A DNA stretch of 64,000 bases from Polyodon spathula (lineage: Eukaryota > Chordata > Actinopteri > Acipenseriformes > Polyodontidae). Numbering within the stretch: the first letter of the stretch is position 1; every line of letters starts with the position of its first letter. The DNA lies in assembly GCF_017654505.1 (NCBI RefSeq), contig NC_054536.1, forward strand, positions 10,713,794 through 10,777,793, written 5' to 3'. The notes under the pieces are model-generated. The model made no database searches, was not told the DNA's origin, and was given only the letters and a program-made list of their open reading frames with translations. Both the position numbers and the translations under genes were made by a program. Below, piece after piece: positions 12,116 to 22,929 of the stretch.

Positions 12116-13748
12116 CAGTGGCTTGCGAAAGTATTGACCCCCCTTGGCATTTTTCCTATTTTGTTGTCTTACAACCTGGAATTCAAATTGATTTTTTGGG
12201 GGTTTGTATCATTTGATTTACACAACATGCCTACCACTTTGAAGATGCAAAATATTTTTTATTGTGAAACAAACAAGAAATAAGACAAAAAAACTGAAAA
12301 TTTGAGCGTGCATAAGTATTCACCCCCCCCCCCCCAAAAGTTAATACTTTGTAGAGCCACCTTTTGCAGCAATTACAGCTGCAAGTCTCTTGGGGTATGT
12401 CTCTATAAGCTTCGCACATCTAGCCACTGGGATTTTTGCCCATTCTTCAAGGCAACACTGCTCCAGCTCCTTCAAGTTGGATGGGTTCCGCTGGTGTACA
12501 GCAATCTTTAAGTCATACCACAGATTCTCAATTGGATTGAGGTCTGGGCATTGACTAGGCCATTCCAAGACATTTACATGTTTCCCCTTAAACCACTCGA
12601 GTGTTGCTTTAGCAGTATGCTGAGGGTCATTGTCCTGTTGGAAGGTGAACCTCAGTCCAAGTCTCAAATATCAGGAAGACTGAAACAGGTTTCCCTCAAG
12701 AATTTCCCTGTATTTAACGCCATCCATCATTCCTTCAATTCTGTCCAGTTTCCCAGTCCCTGCTGATGAAAAACATCCCCACAGCATGATGTTGCCACCA
12801 CCATGCTTCACTGTGGGGATGGTGTTCTCGGGGTGATGAGAGGTGTTGGGTTTGTGCCAGACATAGCGTTTTCCTTGATGGCCAAAAAGCTCAATTTTAG
12901 TCTCATCTGACCAGAGTACCTTCTTCCATATGTTTGGGGAGTCTCCCACATGCCTTTTGGCGAACACCAAACATGTTTGCTTATTTTTTTCTTTAAGCAA
13001 TGGCTTTTTTCTGGCCACTCTTCCATAAAGCCCAGCTCTGTGGAGTGTACGGCTTAAAGTGGTCCTATGGACAGATACTCCAATCTCCGCTGTGGAGCTT
13101 TGCAGCTCCTTCAGGGTTATCTTTGGTCTCTTTGTTGCCTCTCTGATTAATGCCCTCCTTGCCTGGTCTGTGAGTTTTGGTGGGCGGCCGTCTCTTGCCA
13201 GGTTTGTTGTGGTGCCATATTCTTTCCATTTTTTAATAATGGCTTTAATGGTGCTCCGTGGGATGTTCAAAGTTTCGAATATTTTTTTATAACCCAACCC
13301 TGATCTGTACTTCTCCACAACTTTGTCCCTGACCTGTTTGGAGAGCTTCTTGGTCTTCGTGGTGCTGCTTGCTTGGTGGTGCCCCTTGCTTAGTGGCGTT
13401 GTAGACTCTGGGACTTTTCAGAACAGGTGTATATATATTGAGATCATGTAACACTTAGATTGCACACAAGTGGACTTTATTTAACTAATTATGTGACTTC
13501 TGAAGGTAATTGGTTGCACCAGATCTTATTTAGAGGCTTAATAGCAAAGGGGATGAATACATATGCATGCACCGCTTTTCCGTTATTTATTTTTTAGAAT
13601 TTTTTTTTTTCATTTCACTTCACCAATTTGGACTATTTTGTGTATGTCCATTACATGAAATCCAAATAAAAATCCATTTTAATTCCAGGTTGTAAGGTAA
13701 CAAAATAGGACAAATGCCAAGGGGGGTCAATACTTTTGCAAACCACTG
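12116..13748 (-). mobile_element. Tc1/mariner-like transposon, complete but inactive
   Basis: A 1,633-bp element with terminal inverted repeats. The left end reads CAGTGGCTTGCGAAAGTATT, and the right end is its near-perfect complement ending at 13748. The repeats continue inward through a block related to acaacctggaattcaaa. The dinucleotide TA flanks both ends (12114-12115 and 13749-13750), the expected Tc1 target duplication. The single transposase gene lies on the minus strand and is disabled. The ends look intact, so it could in principle be moved by a related transposase. Confidence 0.93.
12341..13360 (-). pseudogene. Tc1-like transposase, two disabling changes
   Basis: Tc1 transposases are nuclear DNA-cutting enzymes with paired helix-turn-helix DNA-binding domains and a DDE catalytic core. 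The frame spans 340 codons including the stop, the same length as the intact copy at 36301-37320. Visible motifs are the HTH region (RSTIKAIIKKWKEYG), VLWSDETKIELFG with the first catalytic Asp, [12 protein letters not shown] with the second, and [11 protein letters not shown] with the Glu. Two lesions are seen. The expected start codon at 13358-13360 is ACG instead of ATG. An in-frame TGA at 12671-12673 splits the protein between the first and second catalytic residues. No frameshift is needed to join the halves. The lesions indicate a dead but fairly recent copy. Confidence 0.92.
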
Positions 13749-13750
13749 TA

Positions 13751-14822
13751 CATGCATCCCAGTGCTGCAGATAGGAAGTGACTGTGGCCACCTCCCCCCG
13801 AAAAGACGAGGCAACCAAACCATGAATGAATAACAATAAATAAGTAACTCTGTCCACAGTGGCACTCTGCCACATATCCCCCAAATATTGAATTTAATGA
13901 AAATCAGCAGCTGAGACATGATCCGTCCCCCAGAGCATGACTGCGCTGGGGGAGACAGCCCAACCTCTCCAACCCTACTCACATATACTCATTTTTTTTT
14001 AGGGGGAAACCTCAGGAATCTGTGGCTGAGGGTAGCCCCTCCTCCAGGTTCAAAGCAGTCAACTCCCATATCAGCCTCCCAGCACTAGACAGAGCTTTTA
14101 TGTACTTGCTGATGACGTATTGGTTAGGGGCAGATTTTCATTGCAGAAAAGGAGAAATTGCATGGGAGTATAGTTATACACATTTAAACATAATACTTAG
14201 TAATACTTTACAATAAAGATGTTTTGACAGTTGTTTTGAAAGCTATGCAAATGTATTATGAAGCAGTGTACAGTAGCTGTAACCACCTGAATTCACAAGC
14301 CCACGATGCAGTTTATCTAACTTTTTTTTTTTTTTAATAGTTTTAAACATAAACTTAGTAAATTCTATCTGTATGATACTTTACAAGTGCATTGAAATCC
14401 ATAGCATGATTAGAATTATGCAAAGGTTTAGGGAAGACAGAGAAAAAAGTGGGGTTATCTGCAACATCAATCTATTACCATCTTTGGACCACAGTAACAT
14501 ACATATCCCCCTGTAACCTTTTTAGTGGCTTTAGGTAAGGCACTTGAATGAGCTAACCAACATTTTCAAGAGAAACCTGTGTTTCCTGTGTAAGTGGGCA
14601 GTGATTTCACAAGCATTTCATTCTCACAGGTAAATTAGACTTTCCTGTTAAAATACTGCAGCCATTTTTTGAGCAACTGTGATAGGATGATATCACTGGC
14701 CAGCCTGTTTCTACCAGGAAGGAAACTCAGACACAAGAAAGCTGCAGGTTTAAACACACTTTGGCGCACTTTAATAATAAATAATTACAAAACTAAACAC
14801 ATAGGCACAACAATAGCTTACA

Positions 14823-14823
<1 letters not shown>
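13751..14823. other. No gene recognised
   Basis: The first few hundred bases directly continue the sequence interrupted by the Tc1-like insertion. No protein, SINE or LTR was recognised. Confidence 0.5.

Positions 14824-14894
<71 letters not shown>
14824..14894. repeat. (TA)n microsatellite
   Basis: About 35 TA dinucleotides without interruption. A long (AC)n tract follows 40 bp downstream. Confidence 0.97.
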
Positions 14895-14898
<4 letters not shown>

Positions 14899-14932
14899 AT
14901 GGTGGTGTTAGACCGAGCCGTGCGGCGACGAA

Positions 14933-14934
<2 letters not shown>

Positions 14935-15016
<82 letters not shown>
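14935..15016. repeat. (AC)n microsatellite with CG-rich interruption
   Basis: About 40 AC dinucleotides interrupted by a short cgcgcgc block near 14984-14990. Alternating purine-pyrimidine sequence of this kind can form Z-DNA. Cys-Val frames on the minus strand are repeat artefacts. Confidence 0.97.
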
Positions 15017-15459
15017 TGCTTTCCCCTAAAAGCCAATGATAATTTATATTTACATATTTACATTACAGCACAAAAAAGCCCTCACCTTTACCACAAACAC
15101 TGACATTAACTCTCAACCCTCATTCCCAATTACCACCCGTGAATACCTATTTTATACACCCATGACTGCAGCCTAATTAATCATTTAATCACTTATTCAA
15201 TTGTCAGCTCCAGCCACATTCCCAGGTGTTATTTTTGGCAGGGAAGATAATTGTCTGCTTCCCTGCCAACCCAAAACCACACTAATAATATTACAACATA
15301 CATTTAAATAATAACAATAATAATACAAAAATACAAATAAACATAAGGGCCCTTACACATGGCCTTAACAGACACTTCCCCCCTTAAAGTCCCGAAATTT
15401 GGTCCTGGCACAGGAATGGGCGCTTTCATGAGTTTTTCTTCCCAACATGAATGAGAAAA

Positions 15460-15462
<3 letters not shown>
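15017..15462. other. No gene recognised
   Basis: About 450 bp between two (AC)n tracts; nothing recognised. Confidence 0.5.

Positions 15463-15525
<63 letters not shown>
15463..15525. repeat. (AC)n microsatellite
   Basis: About 31 AC dinucleotides, preceded by a short A-run. Confidence 0.97.
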
Positions 15526-15529
<4 letters not shown>

Positions 15530-15774
15530 AACTGGCCCATTGTCGTTAGATCACAAAACAACTAAGGTTTTCAACTGTTTCAGAGATAAATCGTTGTTAT
15601 TGAGTACAAAGACAACTACAAGAAAATGTGCTGTTGCCTAATAAATTGCCCAATTAGAATGTTAAAAATTACTGAATAAAGTGCAAAACCAATACTGTCC
15701 AAGATACTGTTGATGAATTAAAATCTCAACGTCCATGTTGACTCTAAATTGCCATGGTGTGTGTGTTCAAACTG

Positions 15775-16742
15775 AACGCAGTTGGGATTCAAGGAAACGC
15801 ATGTACATGGATTAGGGAGTGGTTAACATGTAGAAAACAGAAAGTACTGATTAGAGGAAAAACCTCAGAATGGAGTGTGGTAACCAGCGGTGTACCACAG
15901 GATCAGTATTAGGTCCTCTGATATTCCTAATCTACATTAATGATTTAGATTCTTGTATAGTAAGCAAACTTGTTAAATTTGCAGACGACACAAAAGTAGG
16001 AGGAGTGGCAAACACTGTTGCAGCAGCAAAGGTCATTCAAAATGATCTAGACAAGATTCAGAACTGGGCAGACACATGGCAAATGACATTTAATAGAGAA
16101 AAGTGTAAGGTACTGCACGCAGGAAACAAAAATGTACATTATAAATATCATATGGGAGATACTGAAATTGGAGAAGGAATCTATGAAAAAGACCTAGGAG
16201 TTTTTGTTGACTCGTCTTCATCTAGACAATGTGGGGAAGCTATGAAAAAGGCTAACAAGATGCTCAGATACATTGTGAAAAGTGTTGAATTTAAATCAAG
16301 GGAAGTAATGTTAAAACCGTACAATGCACTAGTAAGACCTCATCTTGAATATTGTGTGCAGTTCTGGTCACCTCGCTATAAAAAAGATATTGCTGCTCTA
16401 GAAAGAGTGCAAAGAAGAGCGACCAGAATTATTCCGGGCTTAAAAGGCATGCCATATGCAGACAGGCTAAAAGAATTGAATCTGTTGAGTCTTGAACAAA
16501 GAAGACTACGTGGCGACCTAATTCAAGCATTAAAAATTCTAAAAGGTATTGACAGTGTAATTCCAAGGGGTCACAAATGGAGTTTAGACAAAGGGGCATT
16601 CAGAACAGAAAATAGGAGGCACTTTTTTACACAGAGAATTGTGAGGGTCTGGAATCAACTCCCCAGTAATGTTGTTGAAACTGACACCCTGGGATCCTTC
16701 AAGAAGCTGCTTGATGAGATTTTGGGATCAATAAGCTACTAA
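15775..16742 (+). pseudogene. CR1-like reverse transcriptase C-terminal part
   Basis: This part of the enzyme copies LINE RNA at the target site. From about 15780 one frame reads GNACTWIREWL and then ...TSGVPQ. One base is missing at about 15898-15902, inside what should be the GVPQGSVLGP motif, and the next frame carries on with GSVLGPLIFLIYINDL. Downstream are the catalytic FADD (Asp codons at 15984-15989), then EKDLGVFVD, ALVRPHLEYCVQFWSPRYKKDI and RRLRGDLIQALKIL, all typical CR1-like C-terminal blocks. The remaining 290 codons are open to the stop at 16740. One frameshift and severe 5' truncation make it non-functional. Confidence 0.88.
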
Positions 16743-16806
16743 CAACCAAACGAGCAAGATGGGCCGAATGGCCTCCTCTCGTTTGTAAACTTTCTTATGT
16801 TCTTAT
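15775..16806 (+). mobile_element. CR1-like LINE, 5'-truncated
   Basis: The 3' third of a non-LTR retrotransposon: reverse transcriptase from just before the palm motifs to the C-terminus, then a short 3' UTR. The element ends in ctttcttatgttcttat, a short 8-bp-type terminal repeat (ttcttatg). This matches the habit of CR1-clade elements, which end in short tandem octamers rather than poly(A). The 5' endonuclease domain is absent, as is usual for truncated LINE insertions. The assignment to CR1 rather than the related L2 group rests on protein resemblance and the 3' end. Confidence 0.85.
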
Positions 16807-18129
16807 ATATATAAAATACAGCTTTGAAAAATAACAACGTCTGATGTGTTAAACAGCATCATGACTGTGCGTATATATAGCGTATAGCACATCTTGTATA
16901 CTAATGAGCCACTTCACACTAAATAAACCACTACGCACCACTACATTCTAAATTCCATGACAAACTGCCATTTTATTTGTTATTAGTTACAAAACCACTA
17001 CCAAAAATGAGCATTTCACCTATTTCCTTTAATATATTTGGGGATGAAACTCAACATAACTGGTATAGACCAACTTTTTGAATGAAGACAGCAATCCATC
17101 TGAAAAAAATAAATAAATAAAATAAGTGCACCAGCAAGAGTAGACACTAACAGCTAAATGAAATAGAAGAAAACAAAGATTGAAAAAAACACAAAAAACA
17201 AAACAAAAGAAATTACAGCATGGGCTGGTTAATGTAATTAAAGAAAAAAATATGGACATTCATTTTATGGAAATAAGTTCAAAAATTCTCATCATAAGGG
17301 AATTTTATGCCAGTGCAAGAAGTTCAACTGAGGACCAGTATTCAGTCTCCAGTTTTATAAATCTGAGCTGGACTAAAAACATATTTTACAGTAAAAGCTT
17401 TAGCATATCTGCTGACAGTGAGGTTAAAACCAGCAATAATGTATGCCTGTCAGTCAGGAACACTCTTAGGAAAGAAGGTAACGACAAGACCAGCCACCCC
17501 CCCCTCTGAATTACCAGCCTAGATTTTAAGTATCTGTGGGAAACTGAGGTACTGTCCCCTGACACCGCATCAACTTCATCTGGCATGACTTGGATGCGAG
17601 GGTGTCTGACAACTGACAAAAACATATTTTGAGAAAAAGGATGAAAACATATTAGAAAATGTGCGCCTCGCATATAACGAGTTCACAAACTCACTTCAAG
17701 ATCCAGCTTCAGTCTCCAATTTCAAACTCCGCCCATCATCACAGCTTGTATTCAGTCCCCCAGTTTCTAGTGAGATGGCACTTTCGATGCAGAAATTCAC
17801 AATAAACTGACATGTGCAATTTATTTTTAATAAGCAAACAATGTATTAATTAAATTAAATTTGGGACTATATTACAATAAAAGTTTCTGGTTTTGTCTTA
17901 ATTTAAATGTGTTTTAATTATTTCAATATTTTTTCTTCCCACAAATGACAGGTAGCTGTGTTATAAGCGGCATAAATCACATAAAGGTAAAGGCTTATCA
18001 CCACCCCAGGCGTGGTATATATCATGGAAACCGCACAGCCCGTCGTGGTTTATGCCTTACATAGCACATTCAGAATTTCAGCATTAATATATATATTATT
18101 ATATATTATATATTATATAATCATGTGTT
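16807..18129. other. No gene recognised
   Basis: About 1.3 kb of AT-rich sequence with purine-rich patches. No protein was recognised. A 23-bp sequence at 18065-18087 recurs at 20614-20636 and is listed separately. Confidence 0.5.
18065..18087. repeat. 23-bp direct repeat, left copy
   Basis: The sequence cacattcagaatttcagcat plus taa occurs here and again at 20614-20636 without a mismatch. The two copies bracket the Tc1-like relic, the Penelope-like element and a (TA)n tract. Confidence 0.9.
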
Positions 18130-19130
18130 TAAATAATTAGGTAAACCTTCAGGGATTGAGTTTGGGAGGCCCCATTCTATATAAAAATCTGAAATTGAGT
18201 GAGTTTGGTCTTCACCATACAGGTTGTGGAAACACGTCATGCCACGATCAAAAAAAATCTCAGAGGACCTCATAAAAACAGTTATTGATGTTCATCAGTC
18301 TAGAAAGGATTACAAAACCATTTCTAAGGATCCACCAATCACCGTCTACAAATGGAGAAAGTTCAAGACCACAGTAACTCTACCCAGAAGCGGTCATCCT
18401 ACAAAAATTTCTCCAAGAACAAACTGGAAAATCATCAAGAAAGTCACAAATAACTCCAGAGTAACATCCAAAGATCTGCAGGCCACTCTCGCCTTGACTA
18501 ATGTAAGCATTCATGACTCAACTATCAGAAAAAGACTGAACGAGAATGGTGTTCATGGAAGGCTAGCCAGGAGGAAACCACTGCTCTGTAAAAAGAACAT
18601 TGCTGCCTTTATTAAGTTTGCCAAAGAGCACATAGATGATCCACAAGACTTCTGAAACAATGTTCTCTGGAAAGACGAGTCAAAGGTAGAACTTTTTGGC
18701 CTCAATGAGAAACGTTATGTTTGGCGAAAACCAAACACTGTGTTCGAACAGAAGAATCTCATCCCAACTGTCAAGAATTGCAATGGGAGTGTGATGGTTT
18801 GTGGCTGCTTTGCTGCCTCCGGACCTGGATGACTTGCTATCATTGACACAACCATGAATTCTGCATTGGATCAAGAGATTCTAGAGGAGAATGACAGGCT
18901 ATTCGTCTGTGAGCTGAAGCTGAACCGAAAGTGAGTCATGCAGCGAGACGATGATCCTAAAGAAGAAGAAGAAGAAGACATGAGAAACTGACCAAGTTAC
19001 AGGAAACATTAAGTTGAAGTCAATGCTGTTCAAGGGGGTGCCACCAGTTACTGAATCTAAAGGTTCACATATTTTTTCACACATGGATATTGAATGTTGA
19101 ATCATTTGAATGCTCTAAAGAAAGTGACTA
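18130..19130 (+). mobile_element. Tc1-like transposon relic
   Basis: A decayed DNA transposon of a different Tc1-like lineage from the copies at 12.1 and 36.1 kb. Its left part carries a plausible 5' end (aggtaaaccttcagggattg) and the transposase. Its right part is missing most of the catalytic region, and no matching right terminal repeat was found. Edges are approximate. Confidence 0.75.
18239..18960 (+). pseudogene. Tc1-like transposase, decayed
   Basis: A start codon at 18239 gives MPRSKKISEDL, a familiar Tc1-like N-terminus, followed by a helix-turn-helix region and ARRKPLLCKKN. The frame then meets TGA at 18653-18655 where a Trp is expected before NNVLWKDESKVELFG, the block with the first catalytic Asp. 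More stops follow after AASGPG and after LKLNRK. The frame reaches VMQRDDDPK, the second-Asp region, and then dissolves into an AAG-rich stretch. The Glu block (PDLNPIE) is absent. Several nonsense changes and loss of the C-terminus make it older than the other Tc1-like copies. Confidence 0.85.
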
Positions 19131-19164
19131 TGTAAAACAAAGACATGTATTAAAAACAAATCTT

Positions 19165-19888
19165 AAAAAAAAGAGGATACAAAGAAAGAATTATAGAGAC
19201 AGAGTTAAGAAAAGCGGATAAACTAAAAATAGATGATCTACTAGATTCTAAAAATAGAGATAAAAAGGTCAAGAGAGTCCCATTAGTAATGACGTACTCT
19301 AAACTTTTGCCCAATATTTCTCAGATAGTTTGGAAACACTTGCGGATTCTACATAATTCAGAAAAATTGAAAAAAATGTTTCTTAAGGCCCCAGTTGTAG
19401 CATTCAAAAGCGAAGTTAATTTAGGTGATATTCTAGTTCACAGTAAACATAAAAGAATAATTGACAGAATAGGTTCTACAAATACTTGCACTAGTACATG
19501 TAAAGTTTGTAAATACATAGACAAAAGTAGAAATATAATTAAACATAAGAACACCACATATCCACTAAAAACTAATACCTACTGTAAAAATAACAATGTT
19601 GTTTATGGAATAGCCTGTGAAAAATTTGATGAAATAAAATATGTTGGAAAGACTGGAACAACTTTATATCAGAGAATTCAGAACCACCTTTCATTAATTA
19701 GAAATAAAAAAATGAATGAACCAATAGTACAGCACTTCACCAGTCAAGGACATGACATAAATGATATAAAGTTTGTAGTATTAGAACAAGTAAAATTAGA
19801 TAATGCGACATATAGAAGAATAAAAGAAAGTAAATGGATAAATAGACTGAACACAATTATGCCAGCGGGACTCAACAGAAAAGAATGA
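19165..19888 (+). pseudogene. Penelope-like GIY-YIG endonuclease part
   Basis: In Penelope-like elements the C-terminal GIY-YIG nuclease nicks target DNA for the reverse transcriptase. The open frame runs from about 19165, where KRGYKERIIETELRKA is readable, through VPLVMTYSKLLPNISQIVWK, a typical linker block. A Cys-rich linker (CTSTCKVCKYI) follows, and then the nuclease core with VVYGIAC and KYVGKTGTTLYQRIQNHLS, the GIY and YIG-like halves followed by Arg and His. It ends at a stop at 19886-19888. The nuclease part has no lesion that I can see, but without the reverse transcriptase the copy cannot be autonomous. Confidence 0.85.
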
Positions 19889-20198
19889 ACTAATTAATTC
19901 CAATAAATATATATATAAAAAGTTAAAAATAATTAAATAAACAAAATTAATTCAAAAGTTGTGCATGCTGATGCGCTGGGGAGACCATATCAAGGCTGAT
20001 CCTCAGAGCCAGCATTGCATGATAATATAAATATAAGTTTATATAAAATAATGTTAATTAGAATTAATATAGATTTAAAGATATAAGTAAAAGTGATGTC
20101 ACATATAGAACACCATTACATCATGTAGGAATAAATCATGGATTTGAATATAAACAATAACAAGTAGTTGTCATGCTGTCAAACACCTATAAATACCT

Positions 20199-20262
20199 CC
20201 AATGTTTTGATTCAAACACAGGCTCCCTTGAGAAAGATATGTACAACATATCGAAACGTTGG
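20199..20262 (+). other. Hammerhead-like RNA fold in Penelope end
   Basis: CCAATGT (20199-20205) can pair with ACGTTGG (20256-20262) with one G-U wobble. Within it, GATATG (20236-20241) pairs perfectly with CATATC (20247-20252) across a TACAA loop and is followed directly by GAAA. The box before the hairpin reads TTGAGAA, where a hammerhead would have CTGANGA, so two core positions differ and one extra A precedes the hairpin. Penelope-like elements are known to carry hammerhead ribozymes in their terminal regions. Activity of this copy is doubtful. Confidence 0.45.
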
Positions 20263-20280
20263 GCAGCTGGCTCTTTGAGC

Positions 20281-20283
<3 letters not shown>

Positions 20284-20347
<64 letters not shown>
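20284..20347. repeat. (TA)n microsatellite
   Basis: About 32 TA dinucleotides directly attached to the end of Penelope-like element 1. Confidence 0.97.
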
Positions 20348-20351
<4 letters not shown>

Positions 20352-21086
20352 TCCCAATAATACACACTTTAAAAACATAATTACATACGAAAAACACTCA
20401 ATGCACTATACATTTGTAGAACAGTACATACACACACACTAATTTCCTTGATTGAAGGTCTACTCAGCGTGCATCATCAGTCTGCATATTGTACTTATTG
20501 TAAGAGACAGAATGATAGATTGCAAGTATAGTTTTAAATCACTGTAAAATTCCATGAAGGTGATCTGATGTGAACAAAAAATAATCCTTAATGCATTTTT
20601 AATGAATCTCTATCACATTCAGAATTTCAGCATTAAACAATAACAGGGGACCAGGGATACAGATCTTAAGTATACAAAATATCTCCTGTTGCCAGGAGTT
20701 TTGTAAAGCATCTTTGCATTTAGTAAGCATTTACTTCTTTGCTTGGAAGTCCACCAGAAAAAAAGACAATGTGCACTGAGATCCTTGGACTATCAGAGAA
20801 AAATAAAAATCTAAACTGAGAAGACATGATGGAGCCAGAAACTACTGGCACTTCAACACAAGCAAATGTATCTTGAAACTGTATCCATAATACAATTGGG
20901 AAGCCAGGTGGGTGCTCCATGAAAAGTGTAAGTGTGCAAAGACATGAAGCACGTTAGATTAGAATGTGTTCTACAAGGACTGTACCTTCAGGTCATTCCA
21001 GAACATATATTGCACCCCCAGAGACAGATTGGGAAGTGTTACATATCATTTTCATTATAAAAACATTTCAGACAAAATGTTTGTTT

Positions 21087-21089
<3 letters not shown>
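20348..21089. other. No gene recognised; contains 23-bp repeat
   Basis: No protein was recognised. The 23-bp sequence at 20614-20636 is the second copy of that at 18065-18087. Confidence 0.5.
20614..20636. repeat. 23-bp direct repeat, right copy
   Basis: Exact match to 18065-18087. The flanks do not match beyond the 23 bp, so it is a clean short duplication rather than the edge of a longer one. Confidence 0.9.

Positions 21090-21158
<69 letters not shown>
21090..21158. repeat. Imperfect (TA)n microsatellite
   Basis: TA dinucleotides with two aat interruptions near 21099 and 21130. Confidence 0.95.
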
Positions 21159-21161
<3 letters not shown>

Positions 21162-22551
21162 CTTTGTCTAAATCATATATGTATGCATGTATCTCTGTGT
21201 GGACTGCACACACTGATAATGCGTGTAGTTCTATTTTTCAGGAATACATTGGGAGACTATCTTTGACTGCTGACACTTCAAGTCATTTGAATATTCTGGT
21301 TGCCCTTTGAACAGAAAGTCATCAATGCTGTGGATAATGGAAGTCAGTCTCATTCATTATTCAACAAGTCATATAAGAAGGTACTTATTTGCCTACTTAC
21401 ACAACATTACAGTTCAAGAGGATCTAACTTGAACCCAGCAATAAAAGTCTGGGAATTAGTAATGTATGTAGCATTTTGATCATTATAGCACAGATAGTCT
21501 AACTACTTGAGTCCATGTGAAACCAAAAAGTACTTAAAACAAGGAACATATGAACATCCTCTGAATGGACCAGCTTGGGATTTATTTGTGAATTTTTCTG
21601 GCTATGAACTATTATACAAAGACCCAGAGCAGAGCTGTATGAGTGCATTCCCATGAATTTCAAAAATACATCCTCAAACACTTCACTTATTTTAAGAGAC
21701 ACTTTTAACAAATACATGTAAGCATCCTTGGAGATAAAAATCAAATATCACAAGTAGAACACTCCAGTTACCTGTAACAAACCCTTATGGACATGATTAG
21801 GTAAGTAAAATGGGAAGGTTTCTGTAAAATCTTACACACTCCTTATTAACATCCTTTTTAATGCAATGCAGGTGTATTTCATAGTTTGGTTCTTATGAAG
21901 CATGACATCTGAAATATTAGCAGAAACCCTCCTTAAATAAAATAAAAACACACCCACTGGTGCAGCACTTAGAGGTTTGTTACAAACCCATGTCAAACAA
22001 AAAGATATTTCAGGAATAATAACGCTACCATTATAGCATGTGTTGTGGCCTGCCTATGCATCTCTGCTCCTCTGTGTCTAGATTTGCTTCCTCTGTCAAA
22101 CACCCTTGAAATTCAAATAACTCATAGCTTGCTGCAGTTCACCAGCTTTGGTTTCTTTATTTGAAATTAATACAGGCTTTTCGACTTTCTTTAGTATTTC
22201 CTTGTCTCAGAGCTGCCAAGGGGGAGCAATTGGCAAGAGAGACATTTTTATAAATTGCATAAAACATCAGGATTTATTTACCTTGTTCAGTCAATTTAGT
22301 AAGAGGGAACAAATGGAAGTCTACATGCCAAATATATAGTATAGTACTGCTCAGAAACACAGGATGAAAAATCAGCACATTATGTTTCAAGAACACTTTA
22401 GGTATACTGGTAGTATATGTGAAGTTTACTTTTAGTTTACTTTAAGTAATATTATTTTATACTTAAGTATATTCAGATTTCTATTTAAGTATACTAATAG
22501 TGTACTTTAAGCTACTATTTTTGTATATTTAAAATATAATTGTAAAACACA
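21159..22551. other. No gene; repeated segment and AT-rich spacer
   Basis: No protein was recognised. The part at 21755-22050 resembles 880-1160. Around 22390-22545 motifs such as aagtatact and ttactttaagta recur. They continue on the other side of the SINE at 22552-22815, so the SINE appears to have landed inside an AT-rich repeat. Confidence 0.45.
21755..22050. repeat. Diverged repeated segment, copy 2
   Basis: Ordered short matches to 880-1160: agtagaacactccagttac at the start, gattagg and tttctgtaa in the middle, then aacccatgtcaaa and tttcaggaataa. Both copies are in the same orientation. Nature unknown. Confidence 0.4.
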
Positions 22552-22815
22552 GACTGTGTGGTCCATTGGTTAAAGAAACAGGCTTATAACCATGAGATCC
22601 CTGGTTCAAATCCAAGCTCAGCCACTGACTTACTGTATGACACTGAACAAGTCACTTAACCTCCTTGTGCTTCATCTTTTGGGTGAGATGTTGTTTTAAG
22701 TGACTCTGCAGCTGATGCATAGTTCACACACCCTAGTCTTGTATCTTGTAAAACACTTTGTGATGGTGCTCCACTATGAAAGGCGATATATAAAAAATAG
22801 TTATTATTATTACTA
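22552..22815 (+). mobile_element. tRNA-derived SINE, full length (copy A)
   Basis: Carries an RNA polymerase III-type split promoter. An A-box-like TGGTCCATTGG lies at 22559-22569 and a B box GGTTCAAATCC at 22603-22613, each one base from consensus. The tRNA-like head is followed by a body with tgacactgaacaagtcactt and gactctgcagctgatgcata, then cactatgaaaggcgatat and a short (ATT)n tail. The body matches copy B at 5675-5922. It is not a functional tRNA: the acceptor and other arms do not fold properly, and the B box has lost its CG step. Confidence 0.8.
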
Positions 22816-22929
22816 AAGTGGGCCAATTTAAGACCAAAATAGTTTAACAAAGTATTTAGGAAGCGCAAGGAAAGTTTACTTTAAGTATGTGAAAAGAAGT
22901 ATACTTTTATATACTTTGGTCTGTTTTCT

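Larger units (their letters stand above)
19165..20283 (+). mobile_element. Penelope-like element 1, 5'-truncated
   Basis: The 3' end of a Penelope-like retroelement: a GIY-YIG endonuclease region, then about 400 bp of noncoding sequence ending in ctctttgagctaaa before a (TA)n tract. The noncoding end contains a hammerhead-like fold at 20199-20262. The reverse transcriptase domain is missing. It lies immediately downstream of a Tc1-like relic. Confidence 0.8.

Noticed and set aside
14771..15016. Cys-Val-rich frames on the minus strand
   Set aside because: They are read from (AC)n repeats, not genes. The frame at 15304-15561 is the same kind of artefact.
18224..18655. Host helix-turn-helix gene
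   Set aside because: It matches the N-terminus of a Tc1-like transposase, with the decayed catalytic part directly downstream.
22552..22625. Functional tRNA gene
   Set aside because: It has pol III-like boxes but continues into a SINE body, the arms do not pair well, and a second copy exists.
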